A stretch of 47,633 nt of DNA from Ruminococcus flavefaciens. Its GTDB lineage: Bacteria; Bacillota; Clostridia; Oscillospirales; Ruminococcaceae. Made by a program: the position numbers and the translations under genes. A model generated the notes under the pieces. That model saw only the letters and a program-made list of their open reading frames with translations. It searched no databases and was not told the DNA's origin. This document shows, piece after piece, positions 8,369-18,300 of this stretch. How positions within the stretch are numbered: position 1 is the stretch's first letter; every line of letters starts with the position of its first letter. The DNA lies in contig DBYI01000121.1 of NCBI GenBank assembly GCA_002310115.1, positions 1 to 47,633 on the forward strand, written 5' to 3'.

Positions 8369-8861
8369 GATTTTTGAAAAAATTTTTATAACCAGAGTCA
8401 ATGCATTTGTATATATCAGGCAGAATAAAATGAAATACAGCAAAAAACCGCCTTTTGTTCATTGAATTTACCACATGAACGTGATAATATATATAATTAT
8501 ATTATTATTTTTAACGCCTAATTGTATAAGAAACAAATTTAGTTAAAATTTGCTTCTTAAAATAGAATAGAAGTCTAAGAAAGCTTATTTCGAATAAATT
8601 GAAGTCTTATTTGATAGTTTTTAATATTAAAAAAGATTATCATAATATATTGCAGATCTATTATGCGTTTTGCCATAAACATATACTTTGTCTTAACATA
8701 CAAAATCTCAAATACAACTTTGTGCGAAATGACAGTTTTCCATTAATGCTTTGTAAACTTTTATTACGATATATTGAATTGTTTGTGTAAAAAATGGTAA
8801 AATTAAACCAACTAAGAATTGTGCAAGATATCTATTTTTTCTTATCAGGGGGGATCAAATT
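8369..8861. other. AT-rich intergenic region
   Basis: No gene is seen. A plausible plus-strand promoter for the next gene is TTGAAT (8774-8779), an 18-nt spacer and TAAAAT (8798-8803). The rest is low-complexity AT sequence. Confidence 0.5.
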
Positions 8862-11090
8862 ATGAGATTCCAGGCAATCGTTGATAGTATCGAAAAATCA
8901 GCTTGTGTTATATCTGTTGAAAAACTTGATAGCGATAATTATGGCAAAGTATGTATAGTAACAGGAAACCAAGCATATATAAACACAATTGAAAAGCCGG
9001 TAGGCGGAATGAATATGTTGAAACGGGAATTTATTCCCAACAAAGAATATACGGAATACGTAGAAAAAGATCTGAATTTTGAAGAAGCGTGTTATGAGGC
9101 AGCTATACTGAAGAAATGCGTTCATTCTTATGCACATCCTACAAGATATGATATATGGTTCGATATGTCGTTCGTACCATTGTATTCGGATGATGGAAAC
9201 ATTTGCTATTGTTTGTATATTGTTGATGTTGATCTTAAACTAGATGCCAAAAGAATGGCTACACCTTCAGGAAATATAGCCTCTTATGTACTTGAAACCT
9301 GTATTAAGCTTCAGAACCCTGATAATTTCCAGGAGGCCATGAAAGAAGTATGTTCTGATATTCGCGACCTTTGTGAATCAGAACATTGTTGTATTCTGCT
9401 TATGGATACAGCAAAACATAAGTGTTCTGTACTTTGTGAGGCTTTTTCAAAAGATACTAAGCTTCTTCCTATGGAAAAATATGTAGATGATGCTTTTTAT
9501 GATATTGCTTATTCTTGGCTTGATACACTTGCAGGAAGCAATTGTCTTATAGTAAAAAATGAGCGTGACATGGAGATAGTCAGGGAAAGGAACCCGATAT
9601 GGCATAATTCTATTACCAGCGCTGGAGGAAAAACCATTGTACTGTTTCCACTTTTATTCAAAAACGAATTGTTAGGTTATATTTGGGCAATCAATTTCAG
9701 TGATGATAAAGTCAGTACTATCAAGGAAACACTTGAGCTGACTACATTTATTCTTGCATCTGAGCTGTATAGTTATAAAATGGTAGAACATCTCAAGTAT
9801 ATAAGCTATACTGATGCACTTACTAAGTTGCCCAATCGTTTTGCAAGTGCAGATTATGTCGCTGATCTTATCAAGCGCGGAGAGAAGTTTACAGTAGTAT
9901 CGATTGATATTAATCACTTTAAAAGCGTAAATGATACTATGGGATTTAAGGCCGGAAACCAGGTCCTTATCGATATTTCCAAGCGCTGGATGGCTGTTTC
10001 GGATAATAACAGTTCGGAATCTGTAGACTATATAACCAGAATTAACGGTGATGAATTTTTACTTGTTATTTATGGATACAGCTCTGAAGATGTACTCAGA
10101 AAAGTCATTGTCCGGTATGTTAACGCACTCAGTGATCATCTAACTGTAAATGACTGTGATATATACATAACTGCAAGCTTTGGATATGCTGAGTATCCTA
10201 CAGATGCAGATACAGCAGATGCGCTCTTATCACATGCAAATCTTGCAATGAACGAGGTGAAAAGAGCCAACAGCAGCGATAATATCCTTAAGTACTCTTC
10301 CGACATTCTCAAAAACGATCGAACTCTTGAAATAGAGAATTTAATTAGGAAAGCTCTAAATAAGGAGACGATATACTTTAATTTGCAGCCTCAGTTTGAT
10401 ATGGAGCATAAACTCCGTGGTTTTGAGGCTCTTGCACGTATGAAGGATTCAGACGGCAATTTCGTATCTCCTGGTGAGTTCATACCTGTTGCGGAAAAAG
10501 TTGGCCTTATTGATAAAGTTGACAGTATGGTTTTCAGAAAAGCTACTGATTTTTTCAGCAGTCTTATCAAAAAAACAGGAGTTGACCTGACCTTGAGCCT
10601 TAATGCATCAGCAAGGCATCTTATGAAAAAAGGTTTTATTGAAGAAATACGTAATCTCCTTGATAACAGCGGTATTTCTTCAATTCAGCTTGAGATAGAG
10701 ATAACGGAGTCTATACTTATTGATTCGGCAGAAAAGGCATTGGAATGTATAAATACTCTCAAAGAAATGGGCGTAAAAATAGCAATAGACGATTTCGGCA
10801 CAGGTTATTCTTCGCTGAGTTATCTTAGTAAGATACCTGCAAACTTACTGAAAATAGACAAATCATTTATCGATAGGATCAACACCAATGAGTCTTCAAA
10901 GCAGTATGTTGCAGCTATTATCTCAATGGGTCATATTATGGGGCTTGATGTAATTTCGGAAGGTGTCGAGGAACAGGAACAGATTGATGCACTCCGCAGT
11001 ATCGGCTGCGACTATATACAGGGATTCGTCTGGGGACGTCCGATGTCGGCAGAAGATGCTGAAAAGCTTGTAAATGATATGTTGTCCTGA
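8862..11090 (+). CDS. GGDEF-EAL c-di-GMP enzyme with PAS/GAF-like sensor
   Basis: 742 aa, start after AGGGGGGATC. Residues 1-125 look PAS-like and 140-305 GAF-like. A GGDEF domain (about 320-480) follows, with DINHFKSVND and the signature as NGDEF instead of GGDEF. The EAL domain (about 490-740) keeps FEALARM, the metal-ligand Asn (SLNAS), EITES, DDFGTGYSS, LKIDKS, EGVEE and QGF. Family knowledge: GGDEF makes and EAL hydrolyses c-di-GMP. The changed first Gly suggests a weakened or regulatory GGDEF with an active phosphodiesterase. No membrane segment is visible, so it is cytoplasmic. It appears monocistronic and is followed by a terminator. Confidence 0.93.
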   Translation: MRFQAIVDSIEKSACVISVEKLDSDNYGKVCIVTGNQAYINTIEKPVGGMNMLKREFIPNKEYTEYVEKDLNFEEACYEAAILKKCVHSYAHPTRYDIWFDMSFVPLYSDDGNICYCLYIVDVDLKLDAKRMATPSGNIASYVLETCIKLQNPDNFQEAMKEVCSDIRDLCESEHCCILLMDTAKHKCSVLCEAFSKDTKLLPMEKYVDDAFYDIAYSWLDTLAGSNCLIVKNERDMEIVRERNPIWHNSITSAGGKTIVLFPLLFKNELLGYIWAINFSDDKVSTIKETLELTTFILASELYSYKMVEHLKYISYTDALTKLPNRFASADYVADLIKRGEKFTVVSIDINHFKSVNDTMGFKAGNQVLIDISKRWMAVSDNNSSESVDYITRINGDEFLLVIYGYSSEDVLRKVIVRYVNALSDHLTVNDCDIYITASFGYAEYPTDADTADALLSHANLAMNEVKRANSSDNILKYSSDILKNDRTLEIENLIRKALNKETIYFNLQPQFDMEHKLRGFEALARMKDSDGNFVSPGEFIPVAEKVGLIDKVDSMVFRKATDFFSSLIKKTGVDLTLSLNASARHLMKKGFIEEIRNLLDNSGISSIQLEIEITESILIDSAEKALECINTLKEMGVKIAIDDFGTGYSSLSYLSKIPANLLKIDKSFIDRINTNESSKQYVAAIISMGHIMGLDVISEGVEEQEQIDALRSIGCDYIQGFVWGRPMSAEDAEKLVNDMLS

Positions 11091-11138
11091 GATGAAATTA
11101 TTGATGTATTCACCTATTCTAATTAAGTAATAAACGAA

Positions 11139-11178
11139 AACCAGCCTGTAATCGTAATAAAATGATTACAGGCTGGTT
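11139..11178. terminator. Perfect 15-bp stem-loop after the GGDEF-EAL gene
   Basis: AACCAGCCTGTAATC (11139-11153) pairs perfectly with GATTACAGGCTGGTT (11164-11178). The T-tract is better on the minus strand (GGTTTTCG), but it probably ends the upstream plus-strand gene. Confidence 0.65.
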
Positions 11179-11382
11179 CGATATAAGGTTGATAATATAT
11201 ATCAAATCTCTTTATCGGTTGCTGATAACAGTTGCGGCATGATAGTGCTTTTTCTGTTGGTTGAGTTGGATTTTGCCTCAGCTTATGATTACCGGATAAA
11301 CATACTTCTATATAGCATTATTCTTATTATATGATCAGAATATAGATGTTTCAGAATTGTAATATTCCGTAATATTAAAAAA

Positions 11383-11411
11383 ATGACAACTTTGTTATAC
11401 TATGATATACT
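11383..11411 (+). promoter_or_regulatory. Promoter of the DUF4003/zinc-ribbon operon
   Basis: ATGACA (11383-11388), a 17-nt spacer, TATACT (11406-11411). A second TATAAT-like hexamer overlaps just downstream. The remaining intergenic sequence from 11179 shows no gene. Confidence 0.5.
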
Positions 11412-11460
11412 ATAATCACAGAAGCAAACAACTTAACAGATAAATCAAAGGAGTATGGAA

Positions 11461-12438
11461 ATGAAAGCAAGAATAAATCAAATCACACAGGACTTTATAG
11501 AAAACAGAGACACTATTAAAAAGGCAATAAAGATGGAAAGCTCATATATCTATCCTGTAGCTGCAAACATATTCTGTGCAGCTGGAGTTAAAGCAGATGC
11601 AGACAAGCTCACTGGTTGTAAGAAAATAATTAAGAAGAATGCAGGTTTTGCTTCTTACCTTAAGGGAAATATAATGACGATTTTTGCAGCTAAGCTTTGT
11701 GTGTCTGATGATCCTGAAGCTCAGTTTGATAAGGTGATGGATATGTATGGTATCCTTAAAGAACACTTCAAGAGATCGGAATATCTTGCCTTGCTGGCAA
11801 CTCTGCTTGCTGAGAAAACAACACCAGAAGAGGCAGACAGGATAGCTGAAAGAGGACGCGCTCTTTACGATATGATGAAAAAAGAGCATCCTATACTCAC
11901 TTCAAGTGAAGACAATGTAATGGCAGGTTTTATGGCATTCTCAGGAAAAAGCGACAAGCAGCTTATAGATGATGCAGAGAAGTGCTATGATCTCCTCAGA
12001 AAAAAATTCTCGGACAAGAATACAGTTCAAACTGTATCTCACATACTCGCTATGACAGATGGTGCTTCAGAGGATAAGGTGAACAGGCTGTTCAGAATGT
12101 TCGATATGTTTATTGCATCAGGACGTAAGTTCGGTAAACACTATGAGCTTTCAACACTTGCGGCAATATCCATAATAGAAGCTGACGAAAAGGAACTTGT
12201 TGATACCGCTGTTGAGATAGACAGGCTTCTTGACGGACAGAAGGGATACGGTGCTTTGAGTCTGGACAAGAAAACAAGACTTATGCACGCAGCAATGCTT
12301 ACTGCGGATCTATATGAAGATTCTGATAATACACTGGCAGCTGTATCTGCTTCTGCGCTTGCTGTTATTGCAGCTCAACAAGCTGCAATGTGTGCTGCGT
12401 TGGCCGCTTCGGCAGCTGCTGCAAACAGCGGAAACTGA
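11461..12438 (+). CDS. DUF4003 family protein
   Basis: 325 aa. I chose the ATG at 11461 and not the in-frame ATG at 11455, because AAAGGAG (11447-11453) touches 11455 but lies 7 nt before 11461. All-helical; residues such as HPILTSSEDNVMAGFMAFSG and LSLDKKTRLMHAAMLTADL are typical of DUF4003, whose function is unknown. The C terminus is Ala-rich and hydrophobic (about 285-320), perhaps a membrane-associating helix. A paralogue lies at 28717-29790. It is followed after 34 nt by a zinc-ribbon gene, probably in one operon. Confidence 0.8.
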   Translation: MKARINQITQDFIENRDTIKKAIKMESSYIYPVAANIFCAAGVKADADKLTGCKKIIKKNAGFASYLKGNIMTIFAAKLCVSDDPEAQFDKVMDMYGILKEHFKRSEYLALLATLLAEKTTPEEADRIAERGRALYDMMKKEHPILTSSEDNVMAGFMAFSGKSDKQLIDDAEKCYDLLRKKFSDKNTVQTVSHILAMTDGASEDKVNRLFRMFDMFIASGRKFGKHYELSTLAAISIIEADEKELVDTAVEIDRLLDGQKGYGALSLDKKTRLMHAAMLTADLYEDSDNTLAAVSASALAVIAAQQAAMCAALAASAAAANSGN

Positions 12439-12472
12439 TCAAAACAAATGCATAAACTAGGGAGGTAATATT

Positions 12473-12679
12473 ATGAGAACATGTTTAAGATGTAAAAACA
12501 ATATGATTGAAAATTTTAAAGTAAGCAGCAATGGTTTAAGAATAACCAATAAAAATCTTGTTTCATCTACTGTTGCCGAATTAAAATGTGCCGTATGCAC
12601 TGAATGTGGATATTCAGAAATGTATGTTGATGACATAAGTAAAATTAAAATTATCAATAACAAAGAAAAGGAAAGCTAG
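12473..12679 (+). CDS. Small zinc-ribbon protein
   Basis: 68 aa with a strong GGGAGGT ribosome site. Two knuckles are visible, CLRC near the N terminus and CTEC near residue 42, spaced as in a one-zinc ribbon. It resembles small predicted nucleic-acid-binding zinc-ribbon proteins. It is the second gene of the DUF4003 operon, and a terminator follows. Confidence 0.75.
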   Translation: MRTCLRCKNNMIENFKVSSNGLRITNKNLVSSTVAELKCAVCTECGYSEMYVDDISKIKIINNKEKES

Positions 12680-12717
12680 AGTTACTATAAATATTGTAAT
12701 AAGATCATATAAATAAT

Positions 12718-12743
12718 AATGGCGTCTCATGTGAGGCGCCATT
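12718..12743. terminator. Bidirectional terminator between convergent genes
   Basis: AATGGCGTCTC pairs with GAGGCGCCATT (one G-T pair) around ATGT. Flanking AT-rich arms extend the stem. It separates the zinc-ribbon gene from the convergent MATE gene. Confidence 0.75.
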
Positions 12744-12784
12744 GTTATTAAGCATATATCATAATATAGACATAATCAATGCTT

Positions 12785-14131
12785 TTAGATTTGAGCTTTA
12801 TCAGAAATGCTTTTTTTAAAGTGCATATAAACGGCAAAACACATTATAATCTGCAATACTGTTGAGCACGGTGTCGCAAGGCCAATCATAAACAGAGAAC
12901 CGTTACCGATATGCTGCATAATGAAAGCAACTGGTATTCTCACAAGAAATGCACCGCAGATACCTTGTATCATTACGAATTTTGTTTTCTCAATACCGTT
13001 GTAAAAACCGATAAAGCAGAACAGGAAGCATGTAAACAGACAGTCAATAGAGTATGCTTTCAGATAATCCCAGGCTGCGTTGACTGTATCGGGCTTGTTT
13101 GAGAATATTCCCGCAAGCAGATCTCCGTGAAAAAACGATAAAAAGAACATTACAACGCCGAATATGAGTGAAACGGAGATTCCGCTTTTGAGAGTTTTCA
13201 CAGCACGAATATTATGTCCCGCACCGTAATTTTGTGCTACAAAGGCAGCCATTGTTTGCATAAATGCAATCGGCACGAGCATTATGAAAGTACATACTTT
13301 ATTGGCAACGCCTACTCCGGCTGAAGCTGTAACTCCAAGCTGATTTACAATAGCAAGCATAACAAGGAATGATATTCCTACAAGGAAATCCTGCAATGCT
13401 ATCGGTGTGCCGATACGGATGATACACATTGCATAACTTTTCTTTATATTCAGATTTGATTTATGCAGTTCAAAAGGCAGTGTTGTTTTTCTTATGATAA
13501 AAAAAGATATTAATACGCTCACAAGCTGAGCTATAACTGTTGCAAGAGCTGCGCCTGTTGCACCCAGGTGAAAGACTGCAACAAACAATAAATCACCTAT
13601 GATATTGAATACGCAGGCTATACTAACGGCAATCAGCGGTGTTTTGGAATCTCCAAGACCTCTGAATATACTTCCTAGCAGATTATATGCGGTAATAATG
13701 ATAAATCCTCCACCGCACACTCTGATATAGCTTTTAGTGAGGTTGAAAGCTTCCTCAGGCGCTTTCATAACTGTTGCAAGTATACCGGAGCCGATAACAC
13801 TTATTAAAGTAAATATTGCACCTGTGACAGCAAAGATGATAAGACCTGTTCCTATCGTCTGGGCAGCTTCTTCCGGTCGCTTTTGTCCGATACGCTGAGC
13901 TACGGCAACAGTAATTCCCATAGAAAAGCTAACAATCAGATTAGTAAGTGTCATAATAATCTGTGAGCCAGTGGATACAGCGGATACATCTGCGTCTGAT
14001 CCGAACCGCCCAACTACAAGCAGATCGACTGCACCGTACATGGCCTGTAAAAACATAGCAAACAGCACAGGCAGCATAAATTTCAATAGCTTTGGAAGTA
14101 TAGCTCCCTCAGTAAAATTATTGTTTTTCAT
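12785..14131 (-). CDS. MATE family multidrug/cation exporter
   Basis: 448 aa with about 12 membrane segments, the normal MATE length. Recognised from the N-terminal PKLLKFMLPVLFAMFLQAMY, GAVDLLVVGRFG, and the internally repeated half. MATE proteins export cationic drugs or metabolites using Na+ or H+ gradients in the inner membrane. Start after GGAGGC. It has a near-consensus promoter (14239-14267) and a leader hairpin with a T-tract just before its ribosome site, so expression is probably controlled by transcription attenuation. The substrate cannot be told from sequence. Confidence 0.9.
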   Translation of the reverse strand: MKNNNFTEGAILPKLLKFMLPVLFAMFLQAMYGAVDLLVVGRFGSDADVSAVSTGSQIIMTLTNLIVSFSMGITVAVAQRIGQKRPEEAAQTIGTGLIIFAVTGAIFTLISVIGSGILATVMKAPEEAFNLTKSYIRVCGGGFIIITAYNLLGSIFRGLGDSKTPLIAVSIACVFNIIGDLLFVAVFHLGATGAALATVIAQLVSVLISFFIIRKTTLPFELHKSNLNIKKSYAMCIIRIGTPIALQDFLVGISFLVMLAIVNQLGVTASAGVGVANKVCTFIMLVPIAFMQTMAAFVAQNYGAGHNIRAVKTLKSGISVSLIFGVVMFFLSFFHGDLLAGIFSNKPDTVNAAWDYLKAYSIDCLFTCFLFCFIGFYNGIEKTKFVMIQGICGAFLVRIPVAFIMQHIGNGSLFMIGLATPCSTVLQIIMCFAVYMHFKKSISDKAQI

Positions 14132-14145
14132 TTATATGCCTCCAT

Positions 14146-14227
14146 AAAAAAACCGGACAAAACCGCAAGCATTTAAGCATGCAGTCTTGTCCAGCGTTAC
14201 ATTTTCAAAATGTTTTTCGCTCTGAAC
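14146..14227 (-). promoter_or_regulatory. Attenuator-like leader of the MATE gene
   Basis: In the leader, GGACAAGACTGCATGC can pair with GCTTGCGGTTTTGTCC (one mismatch, two wobbles; 14155-14192), followed by GGTTTTTTT: a terminator placed before the gene. Upstream, AGCG..CGCT plus ACATT..AATGT (14193-14221) forms a hairpin. GTTCAG (14222-14227) with CTGGAC (14189-14194) would capture the first bases of the terminator stem, giving an antiterminator. No leader peptide start codon is seen. It fits no riboswitch consensus I recognise. Confidence 0.65.
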
Positions 14228-14238
14228 TTACGATGTAA

Positions 14239-14267
14239 ATTATATCATATCAAATGTATAATGTCAA
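14239..14267 (-). promoter_or_regulatory. Consensus promoter of the MATE gene
   Basis: Minus strand TTGACA (14262-14267), a 17-nt spacer, TATAAT (14239-14244). Such a perfect promoter fits a gene controlled after initiation. Confidence 0.85.
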
Positions 14268-14439
14268 GGCATTGAGTATTACAAGTTTTACGACAAACTT
14301 CAGAGAGAATGTTCAATTTCATCATCCATGCTGTTAAGTTTTGCCTGCCTTAGGTGGATAAATACATAAACCTAATGATTTGCATTTTTCTATTGTTTCT
14401 GAATTAATATTATCCATTTACTGGTATACAAACTTGTAA

Positions 14440-15060
14440 TTACAGCTTTATTACTACTTCAATATTACTGTTTACAGCTTTACGGAAATATTCTCCGTCT
14501 GTGGGAGTTCCTGCAACTGTTCCGTAGTGGATAGGAATAGTGTATTTCGGACGGATAGTGTTTACAAGTTCAGCGGCTTGAGAGGCATCAGTGGTGAATG
14601 TTCCTCCTGTGGGGACAAGTGCGATATTGCAATTTACCTTCTGGTTGTCGGGAGTGATGTCAGTATCTCCGGCGATATATATACGTCCGTGTTCGGAACT
14701 AACTATGATATATCCTAGCCAGCCATTGGACTTCGGATGGAAAGGTTTTCCGATATTATAAGCAGGTACAGTTTCAAATTTAATTCCGAGAGTTTCAAAA
14801 CTGTCGCCTGCAGTGACTTGTTTCACCGTCAGATCAAGTTCATTTGGCTCATTCATAGAGCGTGGGCAGACTATGACCGTGTCAGATTTCATTACCTTTC
14901 GGATATCATCGGGCGAGTAGTGATCGAAGTGGGAGTGTGTGATGAGTATAATATCTGCATCGTGTGGATTACCGCTTATATTGTATGGGTCGGAGTAGAT
15001 TATCTTTCCTTCGTCAATGCGAATGCTGCTGTGTTCGTTGATAGTAATATAATCAAGCAT
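14440..15060 (-). CDS. MBL-fold metal-dependent hydrolase (UlaG/YtkL-like)
   Basis: 206 aa, start after GGGAGGT. The metallo-beta-lactamase fold is shown by THSHFDHYSPDD (HxHxDH), GDTDITPD and IPIHYGT at the C terminus. The short length matches UPF0173/UlaG-like hydrolases, which are cytosolic and often of unknown substrate. It stands alone, without a visible operon partner. Confidence 0.85.
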   Translation of the reverse strand: MLDYITINEHSSIRIDEGKIIYSDPYNISGNPHDADIILITHSHFDHYSPDDIRKVMKSDTVIVCPRSMNEPNELDLTVKQVTAGDSFETLGIKFETVPAYNIGKPFHPKSNGWLGYIIVSSEHGRIYIAGDTDITPDNQKVNCNIALVPTGGTFTTDASQAAELVNTIRPKYTIPIHYGTVAGTPTDGEYFRKAVNSNIEVVIKL

Positions 15061-15208
15061 AATGATACCTCCCGTGTTAGAAATTATCTAAATTATACCA
15101 TATATTTTCATGAATATCAAGTTAAAACAAGTATTTAACGAAGAATAAGAAATAAGAGCAAATTAGAAATTGATAGTATCAAAATCAATATATGTTCAAC
15201 TTAATGGA

Positions 15209-15234
15209 AAACAGGGGCGATTAAGCCCCTGTTT
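15209..15234 (-). terminator. Terminator of the dockerin/beta-helix gene
   Basis: AAACAGGGGC pairs perfectly with GCCCCTGTTT around GATTAA, about 105 nt past the stop codon of the large gene. A weak T-run follows on the minus strand. Confidence 0.75.
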
Positions 15235-15338
15235 AAAATATTATGTTAAGTTTAACCACTATAATTAACTATGATGTTGGCTTTACCATTTTTGAAATGG
15301 AGTTCATTAACAGCCAGTATATAAGAAATTACAAGATG

Positions 15339-18300
15339 TTATTTAACAGATGCTCCGCCTGTCAATGTGCCGCCAAAAGCAGCAAGCTGAGATTGATCTA
15401 CCTGCTGGAAATAAGTTGAACCATTAAGAGTTCCGCCTGTATAGAATGATGCACCTGATGTACCTGTACCGCCTGCCTTGAGCTGACTTACAGCCTTGTC
15501 AACGATGAAGGATACTATTACCTTTCCGTCGCTTCCTACAAGTGATAATCTTGTATTAGCTGATACATTTACTGAAGCTGTTACGTTTGCCGCCATTTCA
15601 CTGCCGCCCATGCTCATTCCGCCTGATGGGCAGTTGGATACCCATGTACCGCCGTTTACTTTAATCGAGCTGCCTCCGTCACCGCAGTCAAATGGCTCAT
15701 TACCGTTTGATATGATGTAACCGCCGTTTATCTCAATATTACCGTTGGAATCATAACCATCGTGATCGCCGTTTGTAGCGTTTACTATGGCAAATCCTCC
15801 GTTGAACTGCATGAGGTAGTTTCCTGAGTTACCGCCGCCGAAGCCGCCTCCTCCGAAACCGCCTCCGCCCTGTCCCCAGGGCATGCCGGCATTACCCATT
15901 CCTGATCCGTCGCTTCCGCCCGCAGCATTGAAGCCGTCATCAGTTGAGTTTACTATTACCGAACCGCTGTTCTGATATATTTTCTGTGCTTCTATACCTT
16001 CATAGCACTTCTCGACGTATATAACGATATCATCATATCCGTTGCCCTTTGTGCCTATTGTAAGGTTGTGGTCTGAATGTGCACCATCATCGGCTGAAGA
16101 AAGCTTTAGTTCACCGCCTGTGAGAACCATATCACCGCCGCAGTGTATACAATCGTCGGATGAATCAATGGTTATGCTGCCGCCGTTGATATTTATGTTA
16201 CCTACACTCTGCCATGTTGTTCCTGCCTCGTCATAAAGACCTACTGCCTTTATTCCCTTTGCGGAGATATCTGTCTTATTGGAGTTTCCGTCCATCATAC
16301 CAAAACCGCCTCCGCCGAAGCCGCCACCACCGGGTCTTCCTCCCTGGCCGGTCTGATTTCCGCCTTGAGTATTACCGGTGCCTGTATATGAGCTGCCCTG
16401 ATAGGTCTTTATTGTCAGGTCTCCACCGTTCATTTCAAAGAACTGCTCAGCTGATATACCATCTGCATAGGAATCGATGTTTACAGTACCTCCATTGATT
16501 GTAACAAGTCCCAGTTGCTTGGCTGAGGAAGAAACATCAGTACATGTAGCCTTGATTCCGTCGCCTGCTTTTGCCTTTACTGTAACAGAAAGATTTGAAT
16601 AATCAGTCTCTGTTCCGTCTGATGATATATTTCCTATAGTTACGCTATCCTTTGCTCTGATTCCGTCATCAGCAGCATTGACTGTCAATATGCCGTTATA
16701 TATTTTGATATCATCCTTGCCTACTATACCGTCTGCAGCATTTCCGTTGACTGTGAGCTTACCTTTCCCCTTGAACTTTATATCGTCCTTGGAGTAGATA
16801 GCTCCTGTATCGTTGTCTGCGTTGGTATATTCTGTACCATCGGAGATAGTATTTTCTGTGCCGTTCTTGGCAACTATCACTACTTCATCTGCGATAGATG
16901 CAACATATATAGGAGATGTCTTTGTGTTTGTAAGGCTCATTCCGCTCAGATCAAGTTCAACTACGCCATCAGGATAAGCTGTCTTGTCTACATCTATAAC
17001 GATCTGTCCGCCTGTCATCTCACCGGTTACTGTAAATACCCCCGGCTTGGTGATTGTACATACGTTGTTTTCTACTTTAGCCTCTGAAGAAGCGTTTGTT
17101 GCCATTCCTGAATCGGAAAGAGTAATAGTTAATCCATCGGTATCCTGAACAGGATCAGTATTTGTATCAGAACCAGTGGATGTTCCTGCTGGATTAACGT
17201 TATTGAATACAGTTACAAGACTGAGTTGGAACTGCGTCTGCTTGCCGTCTGTATGAGTTACAGCCGCACCTGTTGAAAGGTTCTTGAAACCGCAGGATTT
17301 AGCTCCGTTTATAGAAGTATCGCTGTATAGTATATACTTATACTTCTTGGTATACTTGGCTTCTACACTGCCTGATACTATAGCGTTGTCCTTCTTCCAT
17401 GTACCATCCTTTTCATTTGTTGCATCATCGATACAGTTTAGGAGGGCTGTTGTCTGTGTTGTTCCGGTGAGGAGTTTCTCATCTACCTGATTATCTGTAG
17501 CTGTTGCTATAACAGTACCACCTGTTATGTTTACGCCTGTTACAGCTGTAAGGCCGCGATCACCGCCTGCAACTATGTAACCGCCGCTAATGTCGATAGT
17601 TGTCTCAGCCTGTACAGCATCATTGCCTGCTTTGATCCTTGTTGTACCACCTGTGAAGGATACTGCATCCTTGTTTGACTTGATTCCGTCTCCCTCAGCG
17701 TCAATATCAATTTCACCGTCTTTTATAGTGATTGATTTCTTGGCCTTTATACCATCGGTACCATTCTCAGAATTCAGTGTTGTGATACTGATCTTTCCAC
17801 CGTTTATCTTTATATCATTGTTACATGATACAGCATCCTGAGTGTTGGCGGTGATATTGAGGACTCCGTCACCCTTTTCTCCACCCTTGATAGTCATATC
17901 ATCCTTGGCTTCGATAACTGCTGATTTAGCATAGTCTCCTTCATATGCGGTATCACCGTCAGAAATCGTATTCTCCGTGCCATCAACAATATTGATAGAT
18001 GTATTCTCTGCATTTGTAATGAGTATAGCCGGAGCACTCCTGCCTGTAATATTTGCTCCATTAAGGAATATCTTTACAGTTTCAGCATCAGCGCTCGTGT
18101 CAGCAATATTCACGTTGATCTGACCGTCGTTGAGATTACCATCAACATAATACTCACCAGAATGAGTAATAGTAACAGTTGTTCCGCTTACTATTGCATT
18201 ATCGCCTTCAACTTCGATAGATGTATTCTTAAGATGTATCTTTACAGCATCAGTTACAGGCTTTTCATCAGTCTTGCCGTTGCTCAGTTCGCCCTTACCA

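Noticed and set aside
8599..8790. 63-codon plus-strand frame
   Set aside because: No ribosome site, very AT-rich, and overlaps the probable promoter of the GGDEF-EAL gene.
13000..14100. Plus-strand frames within the MATE gene
   Set aside because: Antisense of a clear membrane transporter; no independent support.
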